Source: Clostridium sp. HBUAS56010
GTDB taxonomy: Bacteria > Bacillota > Clostridia > Lachnospirales > Lachnospiraceae
Assembly: GCF_007115105.1 (NCBI RefSeq)
Contig: NZ_SULJ01000012.1
Coordinates: 62,001 to 126,000, forward strand
Direction: 5' to 3'
DNA length: 64,000 nucleotides
The notes beneath the pieces are model-generated. The model was not told the DNA's origin. It worked only from the letters and a program-made list of their open reading frames with translations, and did not search any database. Every line of letters begins with the position of its first letter. Position 1 is the first letter of the stretch. Shown here piece after piece: positions 34,478-43,577 of the stretch. A program made the translations under genes and the position numbers.

Positions 34478-35821
34478 ATGGATTCGAAGAATTTTAGCGC
34501 ATTTGAGATTGATGCCATAGGTGAGATTTTAAATATAAGCCTGGGTGCCTCAGCCACTGCAGTATCCAACTTGCTCGATGCCAGAGTTGATATTACAACA
34601 CCAGTGGTCAGGGTTTTAACGAGAGAAGAATTTGAAATTTCAAACCTGGAACCAGCAGTTGGAGTAGAGATTACATATATTGCAGGACTAAGCGGAAGCA
34701 ACATCATGCTGTTAAAGAAACATGATGTAAAGATAATCGTAGACATGATGATGGGAATGGAAACCCCAGAAGAAGAGTTCGAGTTAAATGAACTCAATAT
34801 CAGTGCGATTTGTGAAGTTATGAATCAGATGATGGGAGCGTCTGCAACGGCTCTGTCTGAATTCTTAACGAAATCAGTTAATATTTCCACACCAAGCTCA
34901 TTTGAGATTTCCGATATAGATGATTTTAAGAATAAATACTATAAGACAAATGAGATTATGGTGGTTGTAGGTTTTACATTAAAAATTGCAGACCGGTTGG
35001 AAAGTGAATTTATCAATGTAATGCCTCCAGAACTTGCAAAAGAGCTGGTTGGAGGATTTTTCACACAGGAAAGCCAGGACCAGGAACCGGAACTGAGACA
35101 TGAAGAGGAGAAACCGGTAGTAGAATCCTCAGGGAATGCAATGCTGTCCCAGGCTGAGATAGAGAGACTTTTAGCTGAAAGTGCAGCTTCAAAGGTAGAA
35201 GAACCAAAGGTAGAAGAGCCAAAGCCAGAACCAGAACCGGTAATAGAACCATCAGGCGGAGTGATGTCTCAGGCTGAGATTGAGAAACTTTTGGCTGGCA
35301 GCCAGGCTGCAGAGCCGCCTAAAACAGTACAGCCTCCACAGGCAGCACCGGTAACAGGAGGACAGATGTCAGAAAACGATAACTCATCCATGCAGCAGCT
35401 TATGGCACAGATCCAGATGCAGCAGCAAATGATGAATCAGATGCAGCAGATGATTTTACAGTTACAAAATGGACAGCAGAATACGGGCAGAGATGTAACT
35501 GAACCGAAAAAGATCAATGTTAAACCAGTTCCGCAGAAAGATTTAAAGGACAATGCCGGAAGTTATGAAGAACAGGAAGAAAACAGAGAATTGATTATGG
35601 GAGTGCCGCTGGAAGTTTCTGTAGAAATCGGCAGAACCAGAAAGCTGGTAAAAGATATTCTGGAATTTACAAAAGGTTCCCTTGTTGTTCTTGATAAATT
35701 AGCAGGAGATCAGGTTGATCTTTATGTAAATGGGCGTTGTATTGCAAAAGGCGATGTAGTAGTTGTTGATGACAACTTTGGTATTCGTATCACAGAGATT
35801 GTAAAAGGAAATATCATGTAG
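34478..35821 (+). CDS. fliY: Flagellar motor switch phosphatase FliY (CheC domain plus FliN domain)
   Basis: A 447-residue FliY. Residues 1-205 are a CheC-type CheY-P phosphatase domain with two ExxN sites: IGEILNISLGASATAVS (Glu16, Asn19) and ICEVMNQMMGASATALS (about 112). The last 70 residues are FliN-like (MGVPLEVSVEIGRTRKLVKDIL onward). The linker carries two copies of the FliM/FliY-type CheY-binding motif, MLSQAEIERLLAES (about 221-234) and VMSQAEIEKLLAGS (about 261-274), and then a Met/Gln-rich helix. In Bacillus FliY a single motif is at the N terminus; here the N terminus starts directly with the phosphatase domain. Confidence 0.93.
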   Translation: MDSKNFSAFEIDAIGEILNISLGASATAVSNLLDARVDITTPVVRVLTREEFEISNLEPAVGVEITYIAGLSGSNIMLLKKHDVKIIVDMMMGMETPEEEFELNELNISAICEVMNQMMGASATALSEFLTKSVNISTPSSFEISDIDDFKNKYYKTNEIMVVVGFTLKIADRLESEFINVMPPELAKELVGGFFTQESQDQEPELRHEEEKPVVESSGNAMLSQAEIERLLAESAASKVEEPKVEEPKPEPEPVIEPSGGVMSQAEIEKLLAGSQAAEPPKTVQPPQAAPVTGGQMSENDNSSMQQLMAQIQMQQQMMNQMQQMILQLQNGQQNTGRDVTEPKKINVKPVPQKDLKDNAGSYEEQEENRELIMGVPLEVSVEIGRTRKLVKDILEFTKGSLVVLDKLAGDQVDLYVNGRCIAKGDVVVVDDNFGIRITEIVKGNIM

Positions 35822-35838
35822 AGAGGAAGTGGCAGTCA

Positions 35839-36198
35839 TTGAACAGTGTTTTAAGTCTGGCATCGGTGCTGATTCTTACCATTCTGATTCTGTACTTAAG
35901 CTATGTATTTACGAAAAGTCTGGGAAAGGGCATCGGATTAAAACGTGGGGGGACATGTATGCAGATGCTGGACAGGCTTCCGCTGGGGCAGGATAAGGCG
36001 GTTGCAGTTGTTCGAATGGGAAGCCATTACTACCTGATAGGAATTGCTTCTTCACAGATTACACTTCTGGCGGAAGTATCAGAGGAAGATATAAATATAG
36101 AAAACAAGGGTACTGACACAACAGAAACAATAGAAGGGTACCCGGATTTTAAAAAGCTATTAAAGAAATATACAGACAGACATAAGAAAGATCAGTAA
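35839..36198 (+). CDS. fliO: Flagellar biosynthetic protein FliO
   Basis: A 119-residue protein with one N-terminal TM (about 5-25) and a cytoplasmic part with MLDRLPLGQDKAVAVVRMGSHYYLIGI pattern (residues about 42-70), the FliO signature. FliO helps assemble the FliP ring. The start is TTG 35839 after GAGAGGAAG. Directly before fliP. Confidence 0.85.
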   Translation: MNSVLSLASVLILTILILYLSYVFTKSLGKGIGLKRGGTCMQMLDRLPLGQDKAVAVVRMGSHYYLIGIASSQITLLAEVSEEDINIENKGTDTTETIEGYPDFKKLLKKYTDRHKKDQ

Positions 36199-36209
36199 GG
36201 AGGAACAGA

Positions 36210-36872
36210 ATGAATACAGATGCCTTAGTTAACATTAACGGCGGACGGGTGCCAACGCTTGAACTTTTTCTCGTTCTGACCATTATTTCATTGCTGCCTT
36301 CTATTTTAGTGATGATGACGTCCTTTACCAGGATTGTCATTATCTTGTCTTTTACCAGAAATGCACTTGGAATCCAGCAGACACCTCCTAACATGGTTTT
36401 GGTAGGAATTGCATTGTTTTTAACCCTGTTTATTATGGACCCTGTGATAAAGGATATTAATACCAATGCTTATCAGCCCTATGTAAAAGAAGAGATAAAA
36501 CAGGACGAGGCACTGAAACGGGCAGAGGTTCCCATGAAGAGATTTATGCTCAAACAGACGGAGACGTCTACCCTCAATGTTTTTATGGACCTGTCCAAAA
36601 CAGAAAAACCTGAAAATTTGGAAGAACTTCCTATGACAGTTGTGATTCCTTCCTTTATGACATCAGAACTAAAGCGGGCATTCACTGCAGGATTTATGAT
36701 CTTCTTGCCGTTTATGCTGGTAGATATTATTGTATCCAGTACGCTGATGTCCATGGGTATGGTAATGCTTCCTCCCGCAATGATCTCCTTGCCGTTTAAG
36801 CTTCTTTTATTTGTAACGGTCAACGGATGGGAATTATTATTTACCAATCTGGTTAAAAGCTTTCATTACTGA
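36210..36872 (+). CDS. fliP: Flagellar export gate protein FliP
   Basis: A 220-residue export gate subunit with four TM segments. Clear signatures: MMTSFTRIVIILSFTRNALG with QQTPPNMVLVGIALFLT following (about 34-74), and IDIIV/STLMSMGMVMLPPAMISLPFKLLLF near the C terminus (about 170-205). No cleavable signal peptide is evident. AGGAGG precedes the ATG. Confidence 0.95.
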   Translation: MNTDALVNINGGRVPTLELFLVLTIISLLPSILVMMTSFTRIVIILSFTRNALGIQQTPPNMVLVGIALFLTLFIMDPVIKDINTNAYQPYVKEEIKQDEALKRAEVPMKRFMLKQTETSTLNVFMDLSKTEKPENLEELPMTVVIPSFMTSELKRAFTAGFMIFLPFMLVDIIVSSTLMSMGMVMLPPAMISLPFKLLLFVTVNGWELLFTNLVKSFHY

Positions 36873-36886
36873 CAGGAGGAGTAAAG

Positions 36887-37147
36887 ATGACAGAAGTTGC
36901 GCTTAGCAGTCTTATGTACGAGATGTTCGGGATGGCTGTAAGGCTTGCTGGTCCCGTTTTAATCATAAGTATGATTATTGGTATTATCATATCTATTTTA
37001 CAGGCAGCTACTCAGATTCATGAACAGACCATTACATTTGTACCAAAACTTCTGGTAATCGGTCTGGTGTTGTTAATCATGGGAAGCAATATGATGGAAA
37101 TGCTTGGCGATTATACGATTCATATATTTAATACAATGCTGGGATAG
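36887..37147 (+). CDS. fliQ: Flagellar export gate protein FliQ
   Basis: An 86-residue, two-TM export gate subunit; ILQAATQIHEQTITFVPKL (about residues 37-55) is the family hallmark. 14 bases after fliP, with AGGAGG as ribosome site. Confidence 0.95.
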   Translation: MTEVALSSLMYEMFGMAVRLAGPVLIISMIIGIIISILQAATQIHEQTITFVPKLLVIGLVLLIMGSNMMEMLGDYTIHIFNTMLG

Positions 37148-37173
37148 ATAAAAGCAGGGAAAGGAAGAGTTAA

Positions 37174-37935
37174 ATGCCGGATGTAGGACAGATGATGCTG
37201 TTGTCCCTGATTTTTATGAGAATGTCAGGATTTATCCTGCTGAATCCTATTTTGGGAAGAAAGAATATTCCGGTGCAGGTGAAAAGCGGAATGGTAATGG
37301 TATTTACTCTTCTCGTTTATTCCTTCTCCTTTGCACAGGTTCCGGAGCCGGTCAATTCGATAGAATATGCCGTACTTCTTATAAAAGAATTTGCCATGGG
37401 ATATGCCATAGGGTTTGTAATAGATCTTTTTTTACTGGTCATTACATTTGCAGGTTCCATTATTGATTTTCAGATGGGACTGTCTATGTCTACCATATTT
37501 GATCCCCAAAGCAACGCACAGATTGCTTTAAGCGGCAGTGTTTATCACGCATATTTTATGTTGCTATTTTTCGCTGTAGATGGACATCTGGCACTTTTTA
37601 AACTGCTTCTTACTTCGGCTGAGATCGTTCCGTACGGGCAGGTGTTATTTGGACCACAGGTTGCGTGGGCGCTGGTAGAAGTGTTCATTCATTGTATCGT
37701 TATGGCGGTTAAATTTGCATTTCCTATTATGGCAATCGAATTTCTGACAGAAATAGCGGTTGGAATTTTAATGAAAATCATTCCTCAGATTAATGTGTTT
37801 GTAGTGAATATACAAGCAAAGTTAATCATTGGTTTGTTAATGCTTGTTTTTCTGTTTTCCCCCATGTCTGATTATCTGGGTGATATTATAAGTCAGATGC
37901 TTTTAACTGTAGAGAGTGTGATTCGCCTTTTATAA
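37174..37935 (+). CDS. fliR: Flagellar export gate protein FliR
   Basis: A 253-residue membrane protein with six or more TM segments. Family parts: FMRMSGFILLNPILGRKNIP near residue 10, the IDFQMGLSMSTIFDPQ loop near residue 96 and INVFVVNIQAKLIIGL near residue 206. It completes the P5Q4R1 gate. GGAAGAG precedes the ATG. Confidence 0.94.
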   Translation: MPDVGQMMLLSLIFMRMSGFILLNPILGRKNIPVQVKSGMVMVFTLLVYSFSFAQVPEPVNSIEYAVLLIKEFAMGYAIGFVIDLFLLVITFAGSIIDFQMGLSMSTIFDPQSNAQIALSGSVYHAYFMLLFFAVDGHLALFKLLLTSAEIVPYGQVLFGPQVAWALVEVFIHCIVMAVKFAFPIMAIEFLTEIAVGILMKIIPQINVFVVNIQAKLIIGLLMLVFLFSPMSDYLGDIISQMLLTVESVIRLL

Positions 37936-37959
37936 ATGCAAAGGATGTGAGAAACCAAA

Positions 37960-39021
37960 ATGGCTGAGGGATCAAAGACTGAGAAAGCCACCCCGAAAAA
38001 ACGGCGGGACGAACGAAAAAAGGGACGTGTTGCAATCAGTAAAGATGTGGTTATGATTGCATCCCTTCTTGGAACATTCATTATGCTTAAGATGCTGTTT
38101 CCACTGATTTACCGGACTATACGGGATTATATGATCAAGTATTTAAGCCTTGCACCCATGGTTGAAACCGTGTCTGATTATACAAAAAGTGCTTATATAG
38201 ATACGGTGACAGCAGTGTTAAAAGGAGCGGTTCCCATACTTGTGGTTTCCATGGTGTTGGCAGTCATTGGAACCGGAGTACAGACTAAATTTATTTTCAC
38301 AAAAAAGAATCTGGTTCCTCAGTTCAACCGGCTTAATCCATTAAAAGGGATTAAGAATATTCTGTCACTGAAAAGTCTGGTAGAATTGCTGAAAAATCTT
38401 GTAAAGATTATTGTCCTTGTCATTATTCTTTATCAGATTATCATGGCGGATCTGCGGGGAATATCCAGAACCATTGATATGGATTTCAGAGAATCCGCTG
38501 TTTATGTTCTGGATGCTGTAATGCAGATGGTATATAAGGTGTCAATTGTGTTTCTTGGAGTTGCAGGCTTCGATTATTTTTATCAGTGGTGGGATTACGA
38601 ACGCCAGATGAAGATGTCAAAGCAGGAGTTGAAAGAAGAATATAAACAAACAGAAGGAAATCCGGAGATTAAAGGAAGAATCCGGAATCTGCAAAGGGAA
38701 AGAGCGAAATCCCGTATGATGCAGGCAGTTCCTTCCGCAGATGTTATCATTCGTAACCCGACCCATTATGCGGTGGCTCTGCGCTACGATCTTGATAAGG
38801 ACAATGCACCGGTTATGGTTGCAAAAGGGCAGGATGAGCTGGCACTTAGAATTGTGGCAATGGGAGAGGAACATGGAGTCTATGTGCTGGAGAATAAGCC
38901 ATTAGCCCGCGGCATTTTTGCCAGTACGCAGGTTGGGGCGGAGATACCTCCGGAGTACTATGGTATGGTAGCGGAGATTTTGGTTTTCGTATACCGTATG
39001 AATAACAAAATCATAGAATAG
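37960..39021 (+). CDS. flhB: Flagellar export switch protein FlhB
   Basis: A 353-residue protein: basic N terminus (SKTEKATPKKRRDERKKG), four TM segments and a cytoplasmic C-terminal domain with the autocleavage motif NPTHYAVALRY near residue 267. Self-cleavage at Asn-Pro lets the gate switch from rod/hook to filament substrates together with FliK. Follows fliR by 24 bases. Confidence 0.95.
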   Translation: MAEGSKTEKATPKKRRDERKKGRVAISKDVVMIASLLGTFIMLKMLFPLIYRTIRDYMIKYLSLAPMVETVSDYTKSAYIDTVTAVLKGAVPILVVSMVLAVIGTGVQTKFIFTKKNLVPQFNRLNPLKGIKNILSLKSLVELLKNLVKIIVLVIILYQIIMADLRGISRTIDMDFRESAVYVLDAVMQMVYKVSIVFLGVAGFDYFYQWWDYERQMKMSKQELKEEYKQTEGNPEIKGRIRNLQRERAKSRMMQAVPSADVIIRNPTHYAVALRYDLDKDNAPVMVAKGQDELALRIVAMGEEHGVYVLENKPLARGIFASTQVGAEIPPEYYGMVAEILVFVYRMNNKIIE

Positions 39022-39061
39022 AAAAAGCAGAAGAGATACTTGAAAGAAATGGTGTAAAAGA

Positions 39062-41131
39062 ATGAAGAGTTTACTGAAAAATTCCGTAGTTGTATTTGTC
39101 ATTGCGATTGTACTTCTGTTGATTATTCCATTGCCTCCATTCCTTATGGACGTAATGATTATCATAAATATTGCCCTTTCCATGATTATCTTACTGATAA
39201 GCATGAATATCAGGGAGCCATTGGAATTTTCCATATTTCCCTCATTGCTCTTAATTACTACTTTACTGAGGCTGGGACTGAATGTCTCCTCTACCCGTAA
39301 TATTTTAGCACATCAGGGGTCGTCCGGTCAGGTAATTAAGGCATTTGGTGATTTCGTTCTACAGGGAAATATCGTTGTTGGGTTTATTATATTCATAATC
39401 ATTGTATTAATGAACTTTCTTGTTATTACAAAAGGTACGGAACGTGTATCAGAAGTGGCAGCCAGATTCACCCTGGATGCCATGCCTGGAAAACAGATGG
39501 CGATTGATGCTGATTTAAGTTCTGGTCTTATTAATGAGCAGGAAGCAAAACTCAGACGATATAAGATTCAGAAAGAAGCCGATTTTTACGGTGCAATGGA
39601 TGGTGCCACCAAATTTGTAAAAGGTGATGCAATCATGGCGATTGTAATCACAGCAATCAACTTTATTGGTGGTGCAGTCATTGGTGTAGTACAGTCAAGC
39701 CTTCCTTTCTCACAGGTGCTGACGATTTACAGCATTGCAACGGTAGGTGATGGACTGGTTTCCCAGATTCCTTCCCTTTTAATTGCAACCGCAACTGGTA
39801 TGATTGTTACCAGAGCCGTATCAGAGGGCAGTCTGAATGAAGATGTGTCCGCACAGTTTTTGGCACAGCCCAAAGCCATTATGTTTACCGGTTTTGTTAT
39901 GGTTGTATTGATGCTGGTTCCCGGAATGCCCAAATTACAGCTTGCAGTGATGGCTGTTGTGTTAGTCGGCTGTGGATATCAGTTAGAACGGAGAGTCAAA
40001 AGAGCAGCCATCAGAGAAGAGGCATCAGAGACTGCCCAGGCAATGGAAGAAGCCGCCCAGGCACCTTCTGACGAAGAATCCTATTATCGTGACGTAAACA
40101 ATGTCTATTCCCTGATTAATGTAGAACCCATTGAGATGGAATTTGGCTATAGTCTGATTCCGCTGATTGATGAGACCAGCGGCGGCAAGATGATTAACCG
40201 GATCGTCATTTTCAGAAGGCAATATGCACAGGATATGGGATTTGTCATTCCTTCTGTCAGACTTAGGGACAGTTCCAGTTTAAATACCAATCAGTATGTA
40301 ATCAAAATACGAGGAGAAGAAGTATCCAAAGGGGAGATCCTGGTAGACTATTATCTGGCTTTAGAGCCACCTGTATTGTCCGGTGAAGTTGATGGAATTG
40401 AAACCATTGAACCAGCTTATGGAATTCCAAGTAAATGGATTCGCCCAGAGAATAAAGAGATGGCAGAAATTTATGGGTATACCGTAATTGATCCGCTTTC
40501 TGTTATGCTTACCCATCTGTCAGAAACCATCAAGCAGCACGCTCATGAATTACTTGGAAGGCAGGAGGTGATGCAGTTGTTGGATAATGTGAAAAAACAA
40601 TCTGCAGAGCTGGTGGATGAACTATTTCCTGGACAGTTTACATATGGAAACCTTCAAAAAATCCTTCATAATCTGGTAAAAGAAGGTGTCCCGATTAAAG
40701 ACATGGAAACGATTTTAGAGACGATCTTAGATTCACTTCCAGTTACCAGAGATATGGATGTAATAACTGAAAATATCAGAATTGCCTTAAAGAGAACCAT
40801 TACCAGAATGTTCTGCGACGGAGGCCAGATGAAAGTGCTGACTCTGGATGCGGATCTGGAAAAGAATATTATAAGCAGTATGGCGAAGGGGGAGCAGGGT
40901 GTGTATCTTGCTTTAAGCCCTGATGTAATGCAATCGGTAATTGTACAGATGGGAGAGCAGATTAAGAAGTTCAGTGACCTGAATCAGAAACCAGTGGTTT
41001 TAACAAGTCAGGTTGTCAGACTGTATTTTTATCGCCTGATTGAGCAGTTCTATCCCAATGTATATGTCCTTTCATTTAATGAGATTGCAAATAATATTCA
41101 AATTCAGGCAGTCGGAAATATTACCGTTTGA
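39062..41131 (+). CDS. flhA: Flagellar export platform protein FlhA
   Basis: A 689-residue protein with eight N-terminal TM segments (to about residue 310) including the FHIPEP-type motif region FTLDAMPGKQMAIDADLSSGLI near residue 140, and a large cytoplasmic ring domain that docks chaperone-substrate complexes. Downstream neighbours usually include flhF and flhG; here the sigma-factor gene follows at once. Confidence 0.95.
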   Translation: MKSLLKNSVVVFVIAIVLLLIIPLPPFLMDVMIIINIALSMIILLISMNIREPLEFSIFPSLLLITTLLRLGLNVSSTRNILAHQGSSGQVIKAFGDFVLQGNIVVGFIIFIIIVLMNFLVITKGTERVSEVAARFTLDAMPGKQMAIDADLSSGLINEQEAKLRRYKIQKEADFYGAMDGATKFVKGDAIMAIVITAINFIGGAVIGVVQSSLPFSQVLTIYSIATVGDGLVSQIPSLLIATATGMIVTRAVSEGSLNEDVSAQFLAQPKAIMFTGFVMVVLMLVPGMPKLQLAVMAVVLVGCGYQLERRVKRAAIREEASETAQAMEEAAQAPSDEESYYRDVNNVYSLINVEPIEMEFGYSLIPLIDETSGGKMINRIVIFRRQYAQDMGFVIPSVRLRDSSSLNTNQYVIKIRGEEVSKGEILVDYYLALEPPVLSGEVDGIETIEPAYGIPSKWIRPENKEMAEIYGYTVIDPLSVMLTHLSETIKQHAHELLGRQEVMQLLDNVKKQSAELVDELFPGQFTYGNLQKILHNLVKEGVPIKDMETILETILDSLPVTRDMDVITENIRIALKRTITRMFCDGGQMKVLTLDADLEKNIISSMAKGEQGVYLALSPDVMQSVIVQMGEQIKKFSDLNQKPVVLTSQVVRLYFYRLIEQFYPNVYVLSFNEIANNIQIQAVGNITV

Positions 41132-41166
41132 CATGGGGTTATGTCAGAAAGGCAGTGTTAGTCGGA

Positions 41167-41943
41167 ATGGAACAAGATTTTAGCCAATATACCAATGAAG
41201 ATTTACTAATTAAATATAAACGGACAAAGGATATTAAGATCAAGCATGAACTTGTGATGCGCTATATGTATATGGTTAAGAGCATATCAATCCAGATGCG
41301 GGATGTCTATTTAAGCTTTGCGCAGGTGGAAGACATTGTAAATGAAGGTGTGCTGACGATCATGGCTGGAATTGAGAAATTTGATCCGGAGCTGAATGTC
41401 AAGTTCGAGACATATATTTCCAAGCGGATAAGAGGTATGATCATTGATATGGCAAGAAAGCAGGACTGGATTCCAAGAAGTGTGAGAAAAAATGCCAAAG
41501 ATCTTGATAATGCAGCAATGGAATTGTGCAATCGTCTTGGACGGTTTCCTTCACCTAAGGAGATTGCAGACCATATGGGGGTCAGTTTAGATAAGTATCA
41601 GGAGGCACTTGGAAAGACTAACATTTACAGTGTTCTGTCCCTGGACATGGTTTTAGAAGCTGGAAATGAGAATAAAAAAGTTCTTCAGCTTCCTTCCATT
41701 AATGAAAATGATCAGCCGGAAGACCATTATTTGCAGGAAGAGTTTAAACAAGTTTTAGTTTCTGCTATAAATAATTTAAAAGAAAACGAACAAAAGGTTA
41801 TCTCTTTGTACTATATGGACGAATTAAATATGAAGGAGATTGCTCATGTGATGAGCGTCAGCGAGCCGAGAATTTCGCAGATTCACTCCAATGCCATACA
41901 AAAACTGCGTTTATATCTGAATGATTTTATGAACGGGAAGTAA
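41167..41943 (+). CDS. fliA: Flagellar sigma factor FliA/SigD (sigma-28)
   Basis: A 258-residue sigma-70 family protein of the FliA/WhiG group. Region 2: EDIVNEGVLTIMAGIEKFDPELNVKFETYISKRIRGMIID pattern (about 52-91), followed by RKQDWIPRSVRKNAKDL; region 3: FPSPKEIADHMGVSLDKYQ; region 4: LYYMDELNMKEIAHVMSVSEPRISQIHS near 215-240. It would transcribe late genes (fliD, flgM, cheV here). The frame is open from a TTG at 41128 that overlaps the flhA stop; I prefer the ATG at 41167 by comparison with SigD length (254), although its ribosome site is weak. Confidence 0.93.
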   Translation: MEQDFSQYTNEDLLIKYKRTKDIKIKHELVMRYMYMVKSISIQMRDVYLSFAQVEDIVNEGVLTIMAGIEKFDPELNVKFETYISKRIRGMIIDMARKQDWIPRSVRKNAKDLDNAAMELCNRLGRFPSPKEIADHMGVSLDKYQEALGKTNIYSVLSLDMVLEAGNENKKVLQLPSINENDQPEDHYLQEEFKQVLVSAINNLKENEQKVISLYYMDELNMKEIAHVMSVSEPRISQIHSNAIQKLRLYLNDFMNGK

Positions 41944-41958
41944 GAAAGGGGACAAAAT

Positions 41959-42762
41959 ATGTTTCAGGGATTTTATAATCTGGCTTCTGGAATGCTTTAC
42001 CAGAACCGGAATTTGAATACAATCAGTAATAATATGGTCAATGTGAGTACTCCGGGGTATAAGTCTGACCGTATGGTCAGCACAACCTTTAAAGATGAGA
42101 TGCGTTACCGCAGCGGTAATCTGAATAGGGGGAATGCCACCCAGATTGGTTCCATGTCTATGATCCGTGCTGTTGGAATAACCAGCACCAGCCATAATCA
42201 GGGTAATGTAGAAGAAACTGGAGGGAATTTGGATTTTGCACTGACAAAACCCGGATTTTTTGCGGTTCAGGATACTGCTGGGAACCGAATTTATACCAGA
42301 AACGGTTCTTTTCAGATTGATCAGGACGGATATCTTAGTTTATCCTCATTAGGAAGAGTCCTGGGAGAAGACGGGAACCCCATTGAGATGACTTCCGATC
42401 ATATCTCAGTTGATAAATCAGGCAATATTTATGAAGTTCCGTTAAAAGGTCTGGGCGGTGAGGAAGAGAATGATTCGGATTCAGAACAGGAACCTCAATT
42501 GATCGGCAAACTGGGAGTATTTGATTTTGCCGATTATAACCAGCTTGTGAAAGGCAATAACGGGACATTTACATCTGCTGCCGATGCCGACGCAGTAGAT
42601 GGGGGAATTCAGTGGAAATCCATAGAAAGGTCCAACATTGATCCCATTGACGAGATGACCGGCATGATGAGCAGCCAGAGAGCTTCTCAAAGTGCAGCAC
42701 AGGTACTGAAAATGTATGATCAGCTTATGGGTAAGATTGTAAGTGATATCGGAAGAGTATAG
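41959..42762 (+). CDS. flgF: Flagellar hook-basal body rod protein, FlgF/FlhO type
   Basis: A 267-residue distal rod protein: FYNLASGMLYQNRNLNTISNNMVNVSTPGYKSDR pattern (about 4-37) at the N terminus and a C-terminal MTGMMSSQRASQSAAQVLKMYDQ. A short acidic insert (EEENDSDSEQEPQ, about 157-170) interrupts the middle domain. It corresponds to flhO in the Bacillus flhO-flhP pair; FlgF versus FlgG assignment rests on gene order. AAAGGGG ribosome site. Confidence 0.85.
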   Translation: MFQGFYNLASGMLYQNRNLNTISNNMVNVSTPGYKSDRMVSTTFKDEMRYRSGNLNRGNATQIGSMSMIRAVGITSTSHNQGNVEETGGNLDFALTKPGFFAVQDTAGNRIYTRNGSFQIDQDGYLSLSSLGRVLGEDGNPIEMTSDHISVDKSGNIYEVPLKGLGGEEENDSDSEQEPQLIGKLGVFDFADYNQLVKGNNGTFTSAADADAVDGGIQWKSIERSNIDPIDEMTGMMSSQRASQSAAQVLKMYDQLMGKIVSDIGRV

Positions 42763-42774
42763 GAGGTATAGGGA

Positions 42775-43548
42775 ATGAATCAATCCTTTTACATAGGGGC
42801 TTTGGGAGCTGGCAATCAACAGACCAGGCTCAACATTGTATCCAATAATATTGCAAATGTCAACACCGTTGGGTTTAAGTCCCAATACGGTGTATTTTCT
42901 GACTTAATCTATTCACAGGTAAGGAATGCTCAGGGACAGGATGCCGCAAAATCAGGAAGCGGATCAAAGATTGATACCATAAAGTCGAATATGAGCACGA
43001 TGCCATATCAGACAACGGGAATAGATCATGATTACGCCATTGCAGGAGACGGTTTTTTTATGCTGAAGGATCCCGTTACAGGTGATGTGACTTATTCAAG
43101 AGATGGACGTTTTCAGCTTGCAAAGACAGAAGATAAATTCTTTCTGGTTAATACGGAGGGAAAGAGAGTCCTTAATATGGACAAAGAAGAGATTTCCTAC
43201 GATATTAAGCCCACATCCTATCCGGAGGAGGAAGAGGAAGCGGAAGATGACGAAACCGAAGAGTTGGATGAGGGGGAACATGATCCCCGTGCCATCGGTG
43301 TTTATACCTTTTCCAGAATGGATGGAATTCAAAGTGTAGGTGGAAATGGTTTTGCCGTTTCCGCAAAGAATGGAGAACCGATTCTTCTTGAGAATGCAAA
43401 AGTTGTAAAGGGTGCTTTGGAGAATTCCGGTACGGATTTTGCTCTGGAGATGACCAGAATGATGGAAGCACAGAGAGCGTATTCTTATGCGTTAAAGATG
43501 GTTCAGACTTCCGATGAGGTGGAATCTACAATTAATTCATTGCGGTAA
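42775..43548 (+). CDS. flgG: Flagellar hook-basal body rod protein, FlgG/FlhP type
   Basis: A 257-residue paralogue of the previous protein: NIVSNNIANVNTVGFKSQYG near residue 22, DHDYAIAGDGFFML near 83, and the C-terminal LEMTRMMEAQRAYSYALKMVQTSDE. It also carries an acidic insert, here longer (EEEEEAEDDETEELDEGEHD, about 145-165), at the matching place before a Phe-containing strand. Twelve bases after its partner, with AGGAGG as ribosome site. Confidence 0.85.
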   Translation: MNQSFYIGALGAGNQQTRLNIVSNNIANVNTVGFKSQYGVFSDLIYSQVRNAQGQDAAKSGSGSKIDTIKSNMSTMPYQTTGIDHDYAIAGDGFFMLKDPVTGDVTYSRDGRFQLAKTEDKFFLVNTEGKRVLNMDKEEISYDIKPTSYPEEEEEAEDDETEELDEGEHDPRAIGVYTFSRMDGIQSVGGNGFAVSAKNGEPILLENAKVVKGALENSGTDFALEMTRMMEAQRAYSYALKMVQTSDEVESTINSLR

Positions 43549-43577
43549 GGAGTAGCAGGAAGGAAAGAGGCGATTAA

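Noticed and set aside
41128-41166. TTG at 41128 as start of fliA, giving translational overlap with flhA
   Set aside because: No ribosome site and the extra residues do not resemble sigma factors; the ATG at 41167 fits the family length.
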